5,730 nt of DNA from Bacilli bacterium (lineage in GTDB: Bacteria > Bacillota_I > Bacilli_A > RF39 > UBA660), in contig JAQUEG010000049.1 in NCBI GenBank assembly GCA_028685275.1, forward strand, positions 1-5,730. Direction: 5' to 3'. Positions within the stretch are counted from its first letter, which is position 1; each line of letters opens with the position of its first letter. The position numbers were made by a program, and so were the translations under genes. The notes under the pieces were generated by a model. It saw nothing but the letters and a program-made list of their open reading frames with translations. It had not been told where the DNA came from and searched no databases. Of the stretch, positions 5,717 through 5,730 are shown piece after piece.

Positions 5717-5730
5717 TATACTATCATCAA

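Overview
The window is very AT-rich DNA (roughly a quarter G+C by eye) from a low-GC Gram-positive bacterium. All 11 tryptophans in the recognised proteins are TGG and TGA ends the Y-family polymerase gene, so the standard bacterial code applies. That argues against Mycoplasma or Spiroplasma. The gene families (DUF1292, DUF421/YetF, TIGR04086, AlkD, a Bacillota-type Y-family polymerase, a GFTLIE prepilin) and the strong AGGAGGT/GGTGAT ribosome binding sites fit a low-GC Bacilli, Erysipelotrichia or uncultured Mollicutes-related lineage. I cannot name the genus.

Layout, left to right. The left edge cuts a prepilin-like gene (minus strand, only its N-terminus present). An AT-only spacer with weak promoter, hairpin and terminator candidates follows. 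Next is a full-length HerA-type DNA translocase ATPase (298-2061, minus), which appears to have its own promoter. Upstream of it, in transcription order, is a compact minus-strand cluster: DUF421/YetF membrane protein (4990-4340), DUF1292 acidic protein (4328-4044), AlkD-type DNA glycosylase (4041-3331) and Y-family polymerase dinB (3310-2120). Gaps inside the cluster are 11, 2 and 20 bases, so it is very likely one operon. A 73-base divergent spacer separates it from a plus-strand four-helix membrane protein of the TIGR04086/YrzE type (5064-5429). That gene ends by overlapping, tail to tail, an unrecognised minus-strand gene that may continue off the right edge.

Functionally the centre of the window is a DNA-maintenance neighbourhood. 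AlkD would excise cationic alkylated purines, the Y-family polymerase could copy past the lesions or abasic sites, and HerA is a DNA-pumping ATPase of the kind used in end resection or defence. No NurA, SIR2 or other partner nuclease is encoded beside HerA here. I found no CRISPR array, transposase, tRNA or rRNA gene. I see no clear evidence of a wholly new system. The points most worth a second look are the solitary HerA beside an alkylation-repair/translesion pair, the Cys/His loop in DUF1292 made by a 12-base tandem duplication, and the unrecognised gene at the right edge.
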